Shown one piece after another: positions 1-12,056 of a stretch of 64,000 bases of DNA. The stretch spans positions 15,872,001-15,936,000 of the forward strand of contig JAMPIQ010000001.1 of assembly GCA_024699855.1 (NCBI GenBank), given 5' to 3'. This stretch comes from Aphelenchoides besseyi (Eukaryota > Nematoda > Chromadorea > Rhabditida > Aphelenchoididae). Numbering within the stretch: the stretch's first letter is position 1; each line of letters opens with the position of its first letter. The notes beneath the pieces were generated by a model. That model had not been told where the DNA came from, did not search any database, and saw only the letters and a program-made list of their open reading frames with translations. The position numbers and the translations under genes were made by a program.

Positions 1-80
1 AGTTGTCATTTTGACTGCTCTCCAAACCGTTTAATTGAGGCTACGAGCTATGATCCGCTGTTTTTATCTCTGATTTTCAG

Positions 81-3000
81 CTTCGCGACAACCACGGCGA
101 TGTTCGTGCGGAAACTCGTAAAGAATTGGCGTTGAAAGTAAGTTCTGAGCGTGTTGTCTTAAGATACCAAAACTCATGGGCATTAGGAATCGGGTGTTTT
201 ATGACAGCTGTTGAGTTTCAAAAACATTTGTTGTGTGTGTTGCTTGTTATTTTTGGTCCCTCAATTTACATAACCGAGTAGCTCGATTGACCTTTAGCAC
301 TCGGTGCTTATTGTCGCTGTTCCCGACGTTTCCCCATGGTTGTTCACGGCGAAAAGTGAGTTTCAGAGTAGACGAAACCCGGCAGTAATCTCTCGACAGG
401 GTAATTGAAGGTCGAGAACAAAGGGGTAAAATTGAATTCGCGTTTGTTTGTTTCAAATTCCCTCGAGAGTATGTTTTCACGTCGTTCGAAAAGAATCAAA
501 ATTCTTTTTTCTTCTCGGAATCTTTCAATTGCTCATCACAAAAAGGAAAAGCAGACGAGTTCATCGAAGCGAAACCAACTTGTCAATTTGGCCTCCACTC
601 CTCTCTGAGAGTCATTACCGAGTAGATGGGCAAAAAATGATGACGCGTTTTTGAAACGACCGCCCAGTTACTTTCGGACCGTTGGAGTAAGTTTGTCGCC
701 AAAAAATTTAACGGCAAACCGAAAATTCGAAAAACTTTTTTTCGACTTTTAATTCTCCTCCAGACCCTCAACTATGATTCATCGTTGAGCGATGTCGCGC
801 ATTTCGTCAATGGCTCGTTTCCGCAAAGAAGCGGCGGCCGCTTCGGCCAACGGCACCACCATCACAATCAACGATTATGACTCTCAGATTGCGGGCACAT
901 CACGCGAAATTTCCATCGAAGAAGAGTGTCGAAGAAGAAGCCGTTCGGGATCGCGATTGCTGTTGGAATCGTTCTCCAGACGCACGAGCATCTTCTCGAA
1001 GATCGTTTTTGAGTCAACGGTAAGAGACACCCGAATTCTGAACTTAAAGCTTAGTGTTGTGAGAGAAATCGTAGGAGTGAATAGTTACAAAGACATGAAC
1101 TGCGGAGTCGCAAAAAGTGTGCAATGAGCTGTGTTTTTGAATGAAAGTAACAATGGTCTTGGGATGATAATAAGCTTAAAGTTCAACTGTAACTCTTGTA
1201 TTCTTTTCAGGCTTTTGAGCACACTGCATCATACGACGACTCGATTAGCGGTTTTATGCGTCGACAGTTCGCTGGAAACGGTCAACGACAGTTGAATTTG
1301 CGCTACGGGATGAATCCCCATCAAAGCCATGATGCCGAGTTGTATTCTTTACAATCGAATATGCCAATCAAAGGTCAGTTTCAAAAGATTGGTTTAGTGG
1401 AGACTGGGAAACCAAAAATTAAACTTCTTGATCTCATTTTTTAAGTTCTCAACGGAGCTCCGGGTTACATTAACATCTTAGACGGTTTGAATGCTTGGCA
1501 ACTGGTCAGTGAATTGGCAGTCGCAACATCGCAACCTGCTGCCGCTTCTTTTAAAGTAAGTTAAGCAAATTAATCATCACAAGTGATTGGATTTTGTAGC
1601 ACGTTTCTCCAGCTGGAGCGGCAATTGGATTACCGTTGAACGATGCCGAATTACAATCCTGTTTTGTCTCTGATTTGCCGTTGGATTCACGAAAACCGTC
1701 GTTGGCAGCCGCTTATGCGAGAGCCCGAGGCGCCGATCGAATGTCGTCTTTCGGCGACTTTGTTGCTCTTTCCGAACGTTGCGACGAGTTGACAGCGAAG
1801 ATCATAAGTCGAGAGGTGTCTGACGGAGTGATTGCACCCGATTACGACGATGCTGCGTTGTCTTTGTTGGCCAAGAAAAAGAATGGTAACTACACAATTC
1901 TGAAGGTCTGAGTTGTCAACAACCGGCTTAATTCAACGGTATTATTTAGATTGATCCTCGATATTTGCCCGGCGAATCGGAGATTCGAACGATTTTCGGG
2001 TTGAAATTGAAACAAAAACGCAATGCCGCGATTATCACTCCGGAAACATTCGAGAACGTGGTTTCCGAAAACAAAACCGTAAGTCAACGAACCGAATCTT
2101 TTTCTCTTACTGTCAACGCAACTTCAGTTACCAAAATCAGCAATTGACGATCTGCTCGTCGCAACGATTGCAGTCAAATACACTCAATCGAATTCGGTTT
2201 GTTTTGCTCAACGTGGACAAGTGAGTTCTTTCGACTGAACGTTACGACTCTTTTGCGTTTAGGTCATTGGAATCGGAGCTGGACAACAATCTCGAATTCA
2301 TTGCACTCGTTTGGCTGGTGAGAAGGGGGCGAATTGGTAAGAAATAAGTTTATTGTAAGAGATCAACAATCTTCACAAAGTGCCTTAACGGCCATCCAAT
2401 AGGGAGTTGTATCACCGGTTCGACAACCGTTAGCTCCGCCATCGTGAATACGTGCGATTGTTTCGCAATCGCTTTTCCCGTAACATTTCAAACGAAAACG
2501 TGTAGCCACGTGCTAATGAGATTCATTAGTCAAAAACGACTAGTTGATTCAACTCACCTTAATACAATTAGATGCACACTCGTAGTCTTCGGCGCATCGA
2601 ATCCACGCGTCTTCAGAATCTTCACCGATTCTTCTCCCTGGTTCATAGCATTGCTAGAATAGTTTGATTGCTAAGTTTCATTAGCACAATTACCTTAAAC
2701 TGCCAAATGTTCATACGAAAGAAACCACAGCCCAAACGACCGAAAACATCGGTAGCACATCCCGTACGTACACATCCCGAATCCGCAATGCACATCGCTT
2801 TCATGCAATCCGAATCGAAGGCAACTGAAAAGTCCAATTAGAGCTCACTAATCGAACTCACTTGTGTCGATGTTGAAAAATGCGTGAGTGAGTAGTGGAA
2901 AAAGAAAAACAACGGAAAACACGTGAGCAAACATCCTCTCTCGAGTGGTCTACGGTGATCGCGAGCTTTCGGGTTGATAGTCAAGTCGAGCGAATTCCAA

Positions 3001-4266
3001 CGGCGCGGCTCGACAGTAAGAGCGAGTGACCATTGAAGACAAAACTAAATCACTAAACTCTTCGATAACATTGTCGATAAGAGACGCGAAAAAACTACTG
3101 AGTTAAATCCGAAAACTGCGCGTCATCGTCGAAACGGAAACTTCAGTGACGAAAAATGTTGAAATAAAAGCTCAAGATGCTAAACAAAAGATTGGGCGGA
3201 GCAGAAATCGGAATGACGTGCGAAAACGCCCTTCTTGGAAATCGCCAACTTCAACCGAGTACTCCACTCGACTGTCCAAACAAGAATAAACGACCGTTTT
3301 GAAGCCGAGTAATTGGTTTGTTTTCGCTTCGACTGATCAATTAGCCAAAAAACCAAGCGCCACCAGTCGTCGTGTGTACGAAACCCAAATTGGAAACGTT
3401 CAAAAATCGTTTTGTAAAAATTCGCAAAAGAGCATTCTGGACGTGACTGTTTGCGTCGATTCATCAACTTTGCCACATTTTTCTAATCCCCGACCTCGGC
3501 GAATGACGCAAATAAAAACGCGAGTTTGGCCTCAGGTCCGGACTCTGCGTTGCCCTCAAGATACATACGATAGTACGGTAGGTTTAAAAATAAAGTGATA
3601 TCATTCGATTGAACAGTAAAATCTTGTGGAAACGTAAAGTCGAAGACGAAAAAACGTTTTCACCCGATCGCTCTTCTTTGGTTCTTTGACGCGAAAGAGA
3701 ACTTGTTATCAACAGGAAAACGGAAATTGAGCTCTCAACTGACGGCTGAGTAATTGGGACGGTTTGCAGAAAAGAAAACAGCAAAATTTTAACAACAATT
3801 CAACTTGTGGCCTTTTCAGGTGGTTACGTCAACATCCACGAATCTTGTCGTTACCATGGAAAGCGAACGTTAAACGATCGGAGAAATCGAATATGATCGA
3901 TCAGTTGGTTTCGGGCATTCACAGTGCCGATCAAACGTTCTTCACCGAAACAGTTCCGTCGTTCAGTTCGGTAAGTTCAATTCACGAACCTCATCAATGA
4001 TCCTTAGGAGGAACGACGTGAATGGTTGACTAAACTGTCCGACGTTGTGGTCTCGTCGGATGCGTTCTTCCCCTTCCGCGACAACATCGACTGTGCGAAA
4101 CAAGTGAGTTGGAAAGAGCTATGCGATGCGAACTGAAATCTTTCAGTTTGGCGTCAAGTACATTGCAAGTCCCGGTGGCTCGAATCGCGATACGGAGATC
4201 ATCGATGCTGCCAACGAACATAAAATGGTTTTGATTCACACGGGACTCCGTCTTTTCCATCATTAG
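81..4266 (+). CDS. ATIC: Bifunctional purine biosynthesis protein ATIC (PURH), 3' part
   Basis: Catalyses the last two steps of IMP synthesis: AICAR transformylation and IMP cyclohydrolysis. The 5' end lies outside the window. The first exon seen (81-138) ends in LALK and joins in phase 0 to AFEHTASYD at 1211, the usual end of the cyclohydrolase domain. The transformylase domain follows with [104 protein letters not shown] and the terminal RLFHH. Small introns separate most exons, but two are long: 139-1210 (holding an alternative first exon) and 2338-3821 (holding an antisense lysozyme). The W-W codon at the second long intron joins correctly. The family assignment is secure; the splice sites are read by eye. 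Confidence 0.93.
792..1020 (+). CDS. Candidate alternative first exon inside the long ATIC intron
   Basis: An open frame starts at the ATG at 792 and runs 229 bases less one to a strong donor (GTAAGAG) at 1021. It is in phase 0, the same phase as the ATIC acceptor before 1211. Spliced there, it would give about 76 new residues, rich in Ser, Arg and Ala, followed directly by AFEHTASYD and the AICAR transformylase domain. The IMP cyclohydrolase domain would be missing. The exon is richer in G and C than the flanking intron. No known domain is visible in the new N-terminus. It could instead be a chance open frame, but the start, donor and phase together favour a real exon. Confidence 0.5.
2363..2934 (-). 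CDS. Invertebrate (i-type) lysozyme, nested antisense in an ATIC intron
   Basis: A secreted destabilase/i-type lysozyme of about 150 residues in four exons. It starts with a signal peptide ([15 protein letters not shown]). The mature part has the family's cysteine pattern: [12 protein letters not shown], the C-x3-D-x5-GCG segment, [14 protein letters not shown], and near the end [11 protein letters not shown]. It ends in ALCEDC. The acidic residue in the usual C-x-C-x3-E-SGC motif, the catalytic Glu of the family, is Asp here (ADSGC), while the second catalytic Asp (ATD) is kept. The gene lies wholly inside the ATIC intron 2338-3821 on the other strand. Nematode ilys proteins act against bacteria in gut or pharynx; activity here is uncertain because of the substitution. 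Confidence 0.88.
2938..3820. other. Remainder of the second long ATIC intron
   Basis: This stretch holds the upstream region of the antisense lysozyme and ends at the ATIC acceptor near 3821. Open frames on both strands (for example around 3180-3600) lack an ATG or recognisable protein content. I see no gene in it. Confidence 0.5.
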
Positions 4267-4293
4267 AGAATTTATTGAGAATAAACTGCGTAG

Positions 4294-5198
4294 TTACATT
4301 AGAACACACTTCTTTTTCTCTTTTGTTTGCGATTCCGGCGGTTCGTCTTTGCGAATTTGTCTCACGACTTCGTAGAAAATCTCGTCCACACGTTGACGGG
4401 TTTTGGCCGAAGTTTCAATGAACGGCATATTCAAAGCGGTAGCCAACGACTGGATCGCATCGTTGGAGACGGCACGATGCGTCAAATCGCTTTTGTTTCC
4501 AACCATAACGATGGGAACCTAGAAATTTTACTGGGAATTAACGATTCATGAGTTCGACTTACATCTCTGGAATCTTTGGCTCGACAAATTTGTTCACGAA
4601 ATTTGGAGATCGAGTCGAAAGATTGTCGATCGTTCAACGCAAAAACCAAAATGAATCCGTCGCCCGTTTGCGCGTAATGATCACGCATCGCTTAAAACCT
4701 CCCCACATGACCTGCTCATCATTGACAACTAACCGGCATATTCGTCTTGTCCCGCCGTATCCAAGATGTCGAGGACACAAACTCGGTTGTCGATCACAGC
4801 CTTAAGTCTGTTGGTTAAGTCAATCAACGTTCCTCACCTGCTTTCTGTACGAGTCCTCGAGAGTTGGATCGTAATCCGTGACAAAGACATTTTGAATGAA
4901 CTGCAACGTCAACGCCGATTTGCCAACACCTACTCATTTGACGTTTGTGATCGACATTTGCAATTCGAACAAACATGAGTTCTTTCCACCTGAATTTATT
5001 AACAAAAGATCTTACTGATTAGTTTCAATGATGAGAAAATGAGTTCGTAGAATCGTCATTTGAATTGCAAATGTCCACCGCAAATGTCACACCTCCATCA
5101 CCTGAAACGATGTCTCTCTAATTGAAGTCAAAACAAAAGTTACCAAAGATGATTATGTTGTGTGTTGGAACGACGGATCTGTCGGTTGATGGAGCCAT
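4294..5198 (-). CDS. Ras-family small GTPase, R-Ras/M-Ras-like, with N-terminal extension
   Basis: A membrane-anchored GTP switch. It starts at the ATG at 5198, a few bases after TTTCCTAG, a likely splice or trans-splice acceptor. A short extension ([14 protein letters not shown]) precedes the P-loop GDGGVGKSAL. The effector loop [13 protein letters not shown], switch [10 protein letters not shown], the VGNKSDL guanine motif and [11 protein letters not shown] are all intact, and the protein ends in a polybasic tract and the CaaX box CVLM, which predicts farnesylation. The N-terminal extension resembles R-Ras/M-Ras (C. elegans ras-1/ras-2) more than canonical Ras. A second Ras gene lies about 400 bases upstream on the same strand, which suggests an ancient tandem pair or chance neighbours. 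Ras family is certain; the subfamily is not. Confidence 0.9.
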
Positions 5199-5602
5199 GG
5201 AACTAGGAAATTTGCTTTCGATCACAAAACCCTATTGGTTAGGAAGATTCAAATTTGCAACTTAAAAGGCAAATCGATTAGCCGAAAGGCTCAATTGAAG
5301 TTGTGGTTAACGCCCAAAACTTCTAGACGAGCAGACGAGAGTCAATTTACAAAAAAATCGAATTGCTCGTCAACGTGATTCGAATCGACGGCGCGAACCC
5401 AACTGCCGGCTAATCGATTGCGCGGTTGACCGAATTCCATCGATCAATTGCTCCGTGGTCATCGGTTGTGATGACGAGCACTGTCGAGGATCATTTTGAG
5501 ATTGAAATTCAAGTCCACGTTATTAATTAAGATTTAATTATTACGACAAGTACAAAAATTGGACGTTAAAAGGTGTTGGAGATGACAAGAAGATCAAATG
5601 AA

Positions 5603-6570
5603 TTACAAGATCGTGCATTTGCGTTTCTTTCGCGGTTTTTCTTTCTGTTTGTCTTTGTGTTTGCGGATTTCGCGGACTAGTGCGTGGAAAGCGTTGTCGA
5701 CTCCGACTCCTGAAATGGACGATCAACAACAACGAAGTTCGATTTCGAACTCACTGGTCTTGGCCGACGTCTCCTCGTACGGGATGCCAAAGGATCGTGC
5801 CAACTCGTCGATTTGTCTTTGATCCATGGCTCTCTGAGTCAGATCGCATTTGTTTCCCACCAAAACCATTGGCACCTAAAAAAGCGCACAGTTTAAAGTG
5901 TTTCGGTGATTTGAAGGTCGTAAAGTGAACTTCAAACTTTCCAATTTTACTTTGTGCTTTGAGCATAAATTCTCGTTGTTTTTACTGCAAAACATTCAAA
6001 GAAGAAGTTTCGATTACTAAGTAGTCAACAAGCATATTGGACTTCAGTAAGTCTACTAAGGAGATTTTGATCAAAATCTTAAGATTACAAATGGATACAT
6101 TGCAAACCGAAAACAACTCACTTCTTCGCTGTCTTTGACCCTCCGAATCTGCTCGCGGTAATGTTGAATGTTTTCGAAGGATTTCAACTCGTTCAAGGCG
6201 AACACCAACAGAAATCCCTCGCCCGTGCGCATATACTGATCTCTCATGGCTAAAAACGATATGACTCATAGGTTAGATCATCATTCCTACCGCTGTATTC
6301 TTCTTGTCCCGCAGTGTCGAGAATGTCCAGGAGGCAGGTCTCGTCGTCGATTAGAACTTGTTTTCGGTAGGAGTCTTCGATCTGAAGTCAAGATAAAAGG
6401 CGAAATTATTTCAACACTCACCGTGGGATCATATTCTTGTACGAACTGATTCTGAATCAGCTGAATGGTCAACGCCGATTTGCCTGAAATCGAACTTACA
6501 AAGCGAACTCAACTCCCTTCCACTTACCTACTCCACCATCACCGACCACAACCAATTTGTACTCCGTCAT
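5603..6570 (-). CDS. let-60: Canonical Ras GTPase (LET-60-like)
   Basis: A classical Ras protein acting upstream of Raf-MAPK signalling at the plasma membrane. It begins [19 protein letters not shown], identical in style to nematode LET-60, followed by [12 protein letters not shown], the effector region, [19 protein letters not shown], and YRQ-type [13 protein letters not shown]. The NKCD region, a '[16 protein letters not shown]' motif and LVREIRKHK follow. The tail is strongly basic (KEKPRKKRK) and ends in CTIL, so geranylgeranylation rather than the farnesylation typical of LET-60 is predicted from the final Leu. Six or more exons are separated by introns of about 50 bases. The start is the only ATG that gives the full P-loop strand. 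Confidence 0.95.
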
Positions 6571-7025
6571 CCTGGTCCCTGAAATTATAAAACGTTTGGC
6601 GTTTCGGAGGGGACGAGGGAGAGACGTCGAAAATGAACTGACTAATCAGTTTTTGACTCACTTACCAATTCCGCTGATTCCAAAAAGGCGGCCAAGAAAA
6701 AAGTCGGTGGGGGCCGTGCGCAGTCCGAAAAGCTCAGCGCGATGTTGTGCGTCGAGGGTGAAAGAGACGGCGAGAAGTTTTGATCAAAAAATACGCGCAA
6801 ACGTTTCTCTTTTTTTATCGGACGCCAAAAAGACGACGAGAGAGCGACGTGGCGACGGAGAGCGTCGTCGTCGCGTGAAGGCGGCGGCGAAAGGGACACA
6901 AAAAAGAAACGACCGGCGCGGACTTTTTTCTTACGCTTTTCGTCTTTTTTCTTTGAACAAAAATTCAAACAATTTTATTTCCGGATAACAATCAGTGGGA
7001 CAGTTTTTACAATTGAGCAAGGAAG

Positions 7026-10000
7026 TCAGATGGCTGCTGATAAAACAGTTGGCGAGTAGACGGCGGCAACGTTCAGAATGAGTCGCAAATCGGAATAATC
7101 GCAGCCGATGATCGTGGACACACGTTGGCCGCTGATCTGTTCGCTGTCGATCATCGCGTCCTCGTGATTTTCGCGACCCATGTGCTTCAGTTGTTCGGTT
7201 ATCAAGTCGCTAGTGTCGGCTGAAACAAGCCCGATGAATCAACGAAGAATCTTCGGCAATGGAACTTACGAGACGTTATTACCAATTCAACAAGTGTATT
7301 CGATTTCTCAAGGATTCCATTCAGCCTATCTTCCAAGAAAGAAATCAGAAAATTTGGATTCGAATTCATGCGCTCCAATGCCGCGAACTGTTCCAACATC
7401 GAGACGATGCATTCGGACGGTGCCGCAACAAAGCTCTCGTCCGTCGAGTACGGCGAATCGGCGCTGATCACACGCACAACGCAACAGTTCAAATCGCCGA
7501 GGATGACGACCTAAAACGACGAACTTGAATGCTACGAAATGGCAACTGACCGTGTCGGTGGTGTTTGGCATCTCCTCCAAACTGCCGTCTTGACTGCGCG
7601 GTGTGTCGGTTTTGGCGGTAAATGGCGAGTAGGTGGAAGACGACGGCGACAACGTGGACAAAAACGCCGGACGTACGAAGTTTCGTTTCACGTCCTCGCA
7701 AATCTGCGCATTCACCTCTTCAGTTTGATTCGAATACACTCCTATAAACCCAAGTAATGAAATAGAAAGCAACTTCGATTGGACGATCGTTTCGAATATC
7801 AGAGAGAAAGTTCAGAAGTTTGCGGAATCGTGCTTACCGGACAAAATGAAATACGGCGAATAGGAATCGCAGATTCCCGCAAATAGTGATCGACTCAAAT
7901 CACGTTGCGTCGAATTTGGTGACGTCATAGCAGAACTCGACGTCGATGACGAGGGAGTGGGCGAATCGAATGCGTTAGCAGGCAATGACGTCGAGAATGG
8001 CAAATCGGGACGTAGAACCGTTGAAACGTCGTAGACATCGATCATCAGTTCGATTTTCTGCGAACTTGATGGCTTCAGAAGGCGGAAAGCACTGCCAGTT
8101 ACAACACGAGTCTTTTTCGGTGGCTCCACGAACAGTTCGGATTCGAGATGATTTTCTGCGCGATTCCTGGGAATGGCCATAGACGAAGAGTGACGTTTCG
8201 CAGGTCGTCCGTCCATTTCATCAGAATTTTGTGACTGGAAAACAGGCGAATTCACAACTAAAAGAGATCGTAATGAGCAGTCACCAACTGAAAGCTACCT
8301 GGTCGTTTCTGTTCGACATTTGAACAGCGAATGAAATACGACAAGACGAACAGAATCTCATCGATGAGCTCACGATTCTCACCAACAATCACAGTTTTTG
8401 CGAAGCGTGAAGTTGCGGCGCCAATTGAACCACAAAGCTCCATGAATTGAGCCATTCGCGCATTGTAAGGATTCTTTCGGTTGTCCATGAGATTCTGAAA
8501 ACGAGTTGTTGATAGGTTTCGTCAATTCCAAACTAACGGTTCCGATTAGCAACGATCGATTCTCGTGTGTTTGAGCGTCGGCGGGGGTTGCAACCGATGC
8601 AATCCACGCCAAATGGTTCATCAGAACGGTGGAAAGAAGGGTCGATAAGAAGCTAAATAAGATTGCAAAAGAAATTTTAAAACTAACTCACAAGTTTGTT
8701 TCTCTTCGTTCTAAACGACCGATCAATGACGCCAAAGTTCGACAGAACTGTCGAGCGGTCTCGTTTTGAATCTGCGCGTCCTGCAAACTCAACCAGACAG
8801 GAGTACGTAAACGTGCCGAGTTGTGTAGAAGACAAACGGATTCACCAAAACGACAATACTAAAAACTGAGATTGTTGCTAATCAACGAATAGTTTCTATA
8901 GTAGTCACCCACTGCAAAACACCCATCAACCTTTTTGTTGGTTCATATTCCCATCTATATGATCACTTAGTCTTTCGAAGACACTTACCGCTGCATAAAC
9001 ATTTTGAAAGAAATTTGATTTAGCTACAGAAGTACACCGAATCGCCGATTCCAACTGATTGACTTCTTCCTCGATTTGCAAGATGTGTTGAAAGATGAAG
9101 TCTTTTTCGTCCATCGGGAAGATCAACGCAAAACCCAATTGTTTTGTGTCGTCCACTTCGTTGAATGAAGAGCAACAGGAAGACAGACGCGAAGATCGTG
9201 AGTCCCAACCTGGAAAAGATTTGCGTTTTCCATCTCAATTTCTGTTCCTCACCTTCAGACGCAAGACCGCGAAGGGAAAGTTGTTTGCGTCGAGCGCGAG
9301 ACAACTGATTGGGCGAGAAGGCACGCATTTCATCCACCACCGAGCCGTCCAACTGCAACGACGCGTTGCGAACACGTTGGAAGACGGCGGGCGGATCACT
9401 CGAGTTCTTTTTTGGTCGATGCGAATCTCGGAACGTGTCCAACGAGCGAATCGTTGCGTAATAGTCACTCGTTGTTTCGATATCCGAACCGTAACTCGAA
9501 CCCAGGATCTTCAGCTCCCTAAACCCAAATCAACAGGCTAAACAAAACGAACTTACAACGAGCTGTTGAGTTTTGTTTGTTTTGGAACGGCAAAAACGCG
9601 ACTCAAAACCACAGAGTTAGCGAAACTAAACATGGGAATTAGGACGAGGTGAAAAGAAGGCCGAAAAAACTTACGTGTGGATTTTCATCGACGACTTGCG
9701 CGTCGAATTCGACAACGTGCCGAAAATCATGCGCGCCAATTGAGTCACATCTTTGCGATGACGCAGAAACTAAAAAGCGACAATCGAAATCCCACGACAC
9801 GTCCGATTACCTGAAAACGTCCGCATTTTGAGCGTCGAGCGTCTTTGTGCTGCGAATCCTCGACGTTGATGATCGTTTCCGTGTCGTACAAAAGCCGCTG
9901 ATCCGCCTCGTTGAAAATGACCAATCGAATCGAAGTTCGTTTGATTTTCCGGGACGGCGGATTGCTAAAAAATCGAAGGCGCGAATTCGACTGCTGCTCC

Positions 10001-10205
10001 ATCCGCTCACCTCAACGTTTCCGGCTTGTCGCGCTCCAGATCGACGGTTAGAAATTTTGGAACTGAAAAGAAAAATGGCGGTAAAAATTTTCGTTCTTCA
10101 GAAAAGGGCGGCGGACGCACCTCCGGCGCCGGCGAAAAAGGACGCACGCCGCGACGACGCTTCACGTGATTTTTTGTCTGAAGGCGCGTCGAGAGGAAAA
10201 ATCAT
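7026..10205 (-). CDS. FNIP: Folliculin-interacting protein (FNIP1/2 family)
   Basis: The partner of folliculin in the complex that controls Rag GTPases and AMPK/TORC1 signalling at lysosomes. Family signatures in order: an N-terminal strand IRLVIFNEADQRLLYDTET, the short MIFGTLSNSTRKSSMKIHT segment (FNIP-specific), a middle GSIGAATSRFAKTVIVGENRELIDEI-type block followed by LSYFIRCSN, a Ser-rich linker, the GICDSYSPYFILSG motif, and a C-terminal half with FLISFLEDRL and IIGCDYSDLRLILNVAAVYSPTV. The last residues end at the stop at 7026. The first exon is uncertain: the ATG at 10205 followed by a donor in the GGAGGTGCG run joins in frame to VPKFLTVDLERDKPETL. The gene has about a dozen exons. 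Family assignment is firm; the start is not. Confidence 0.85.
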
Positions 10206-10754
10206 GGGGTGGAGAGCACACGCAGATTTTGGAATTTGTACTTTCCACCCAAAAAAAGCCAGTGCATTGCAAAAAAACAAACGGAAATGACGCACGAGTT
10301 TTGGTCGTGCCAAAAAACACTCACGCACAACGCAAAGAGCAAACAGCTGCAGGTTTTTAATTGACGGAAATAAAACCATTCGGTTTCTCTTTGATCCACG
10401 TGGGTGGTCCTTTGAAGTCGGACCTCTTGCGCACGAGGTTGCGCTTCTTTGTGAGCTTTTCGGATGTTGGGCTTCGACTGTGAGTTCACGAGTGACCGTA
10501 TGGCTTCCGCGTTCAACGGTAAGTTTGAAATTTGTTTTTGATCGAAGGAAAAGGAATCTCTTGCGCGGGATCGGCGAGAGAGAATCGGTCGGCGGATTGC
10601 CGTTGCGAAAGTCGCGAATTTAATCAAAAAAAAGTTGAAATTTGAGGATTCGAGTTTGAGCGATTGCGCGGAGGTCGATTCCCGTTTTTCGCTCGCGGAT
10701 TAGTCTGCCGCTTCTCAACGATCGTCTTCTTCGCTTATCGATTTTCATTTGCAG

Positions 10755-11793
10755 ATGAAGCCGCGATGTTTGAGCTGCAAAACCGCAGCCCACTGTCGAC
10801 GGCACAATCGAATTCTACGGCTGTTGCATCGCGATGAGTTGCCCAGAAGCCTGTGGATTAACGAGCACATTCACACCGCCTATCGACCTCCGAATTTGAC
10901 GTTGTGGTTATGCATACGAAGTGCGTTGCAGTGGAACAACGAGACGTTGAATATTTGGAGCCATCTGTTGGGATTCTTTTACTTTCTGTACATGCAATTG
11001 AACAATCTCTTCGTTGTGCTGCCGAATCTGAATGCCACACAGACGGACTACTTGGTTTGTTTTCTGTCTGTCGGCGGTTCACAGATCTGCATGTGTTTGT
11101 CGGTCTTCTACCACACTTTCGGGTGCATCGATCAACAGGAGCACGACAAGTGGCTGAAGGCGGATGTTTTCGGAATATCAGCAGGACTGATTGGCATGTA
11201 CTTAAGTGGAATCTACTTGTCCTTCTACTGTTTTGCGGTATGTGTGCTCAGTTGGCCTTCGAATTGAAAGTTTAGAATGAAATGACCACCTACTTAATGG
11301 CGCTTTGTTTCATTCTTTTGATTACAATCTACGTGCCAATCAAATCGCATTTGTTTCAAACCAAATTTTACGGCACACGAATTGGATATTTGCATTTGAT
11401 CTACGGTGCAATAGTCAGCTTTGGCGCCTATCCAGCAATCCATTGGATTCAACTGCACGATGGTTTCGAGCATCCGCACGTTGTGGTTTGTTCGAACGTT
11501 CTTCGTATTAAAGCTTGTTTCAGGAATGGTTCCCAAGATTGGTGATTTTGTTCGCGTTGATTGGAATCGCTTTTGCTTTTTACGTCACCTTATTACCGGA
11601 ACGTCTGTGTCCCGGCAAATTCGACATTTTTGGTTGCTCCCATCAGTGGTGGCATCTTTTCATTCTGTCGGCTATGATCTATTGGCACGAAGCTGGAGTC
11701 CAACTACTTACTTATTATCACTCAATGCCCGTTCAATGTTCGCATATCGCAAAAGGAGACTCGCTGTTCTCAATGACAAACCAAACGATTTGA
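10755..11793 (+). CDS. paqr-3: PAQR3-like seven-transmembrane protein
   Basis: A member of the progestin and adipoQ receptor family. Mammalian PAQR3 sits in the Golgi membrane and tethers Raf. Visible features: ELPRSLWINEHIHTAYRPPN, SALQWNNETLNIWSHLLGFF (the family NETxNIWxHLxG motif), SVFYHTFGCID with the conserved His, YLSGIYLSFY, PERLCPGKFDIFGCSHQWWH with the second conserved His block, and WHEAGVQLLTYYHS near the end. These motifs mark the predicted zinc-hydrolase-like core. Three exons join in phase 0. The N-terminus is uncertain: the ATG at 10755 follows TTTGCAG, and a short upstream exon beginning at 10501 (MASAFN) would shift the frame, so I did not use it. Confidence 0.88.
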
Positions 11794-12056
11794 TCTCAAC
11801 TGTTGATTAGGCTAATAAACATCGAATTCAAGACGATTTATCCTCGTATTGAACTCTGTTCGGAAAAACAACGGGAATCAAAGTTTGCGGTGACGCAAAA
11901 ATAAATCAAATTTCACAAACGAATCGAAAATGCAAAGCCGCAAAACGCAACTCATTCGACAAACTGGTCTTCTTTTTGTTTTCATTGCTTAAGAGATTTC
12001 AAGCGTTGTGGTGGATTGGCAGGAACTCGAACTTCATTACAGGTTCGTTCTTCAAA

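Noticed and set aside
3299..3598. Open plus-strand frame in the second long ATIC intron that ends near a possible donor
   Set aside because: It has no ATG at its start, and the donor would break the ATIC frame. It is more likely sequence upstream of the antisense lysozyme.
6557..6988. Long Lys/Arg-rich frame upstream of the LET-60-like gene
   Set aside because: Low-complexity purine-rich sequence, open on both strands at once, with no domain; likely 5' non-coding region.
10501..10519. Short exon (MASAFN) with a GTAAGT donor before the PAQR3 gene
   Set aside because: Joining it to the PAQR3 exon puts the conserved region out of frame and hits a stop. It could be 5' non-coding.
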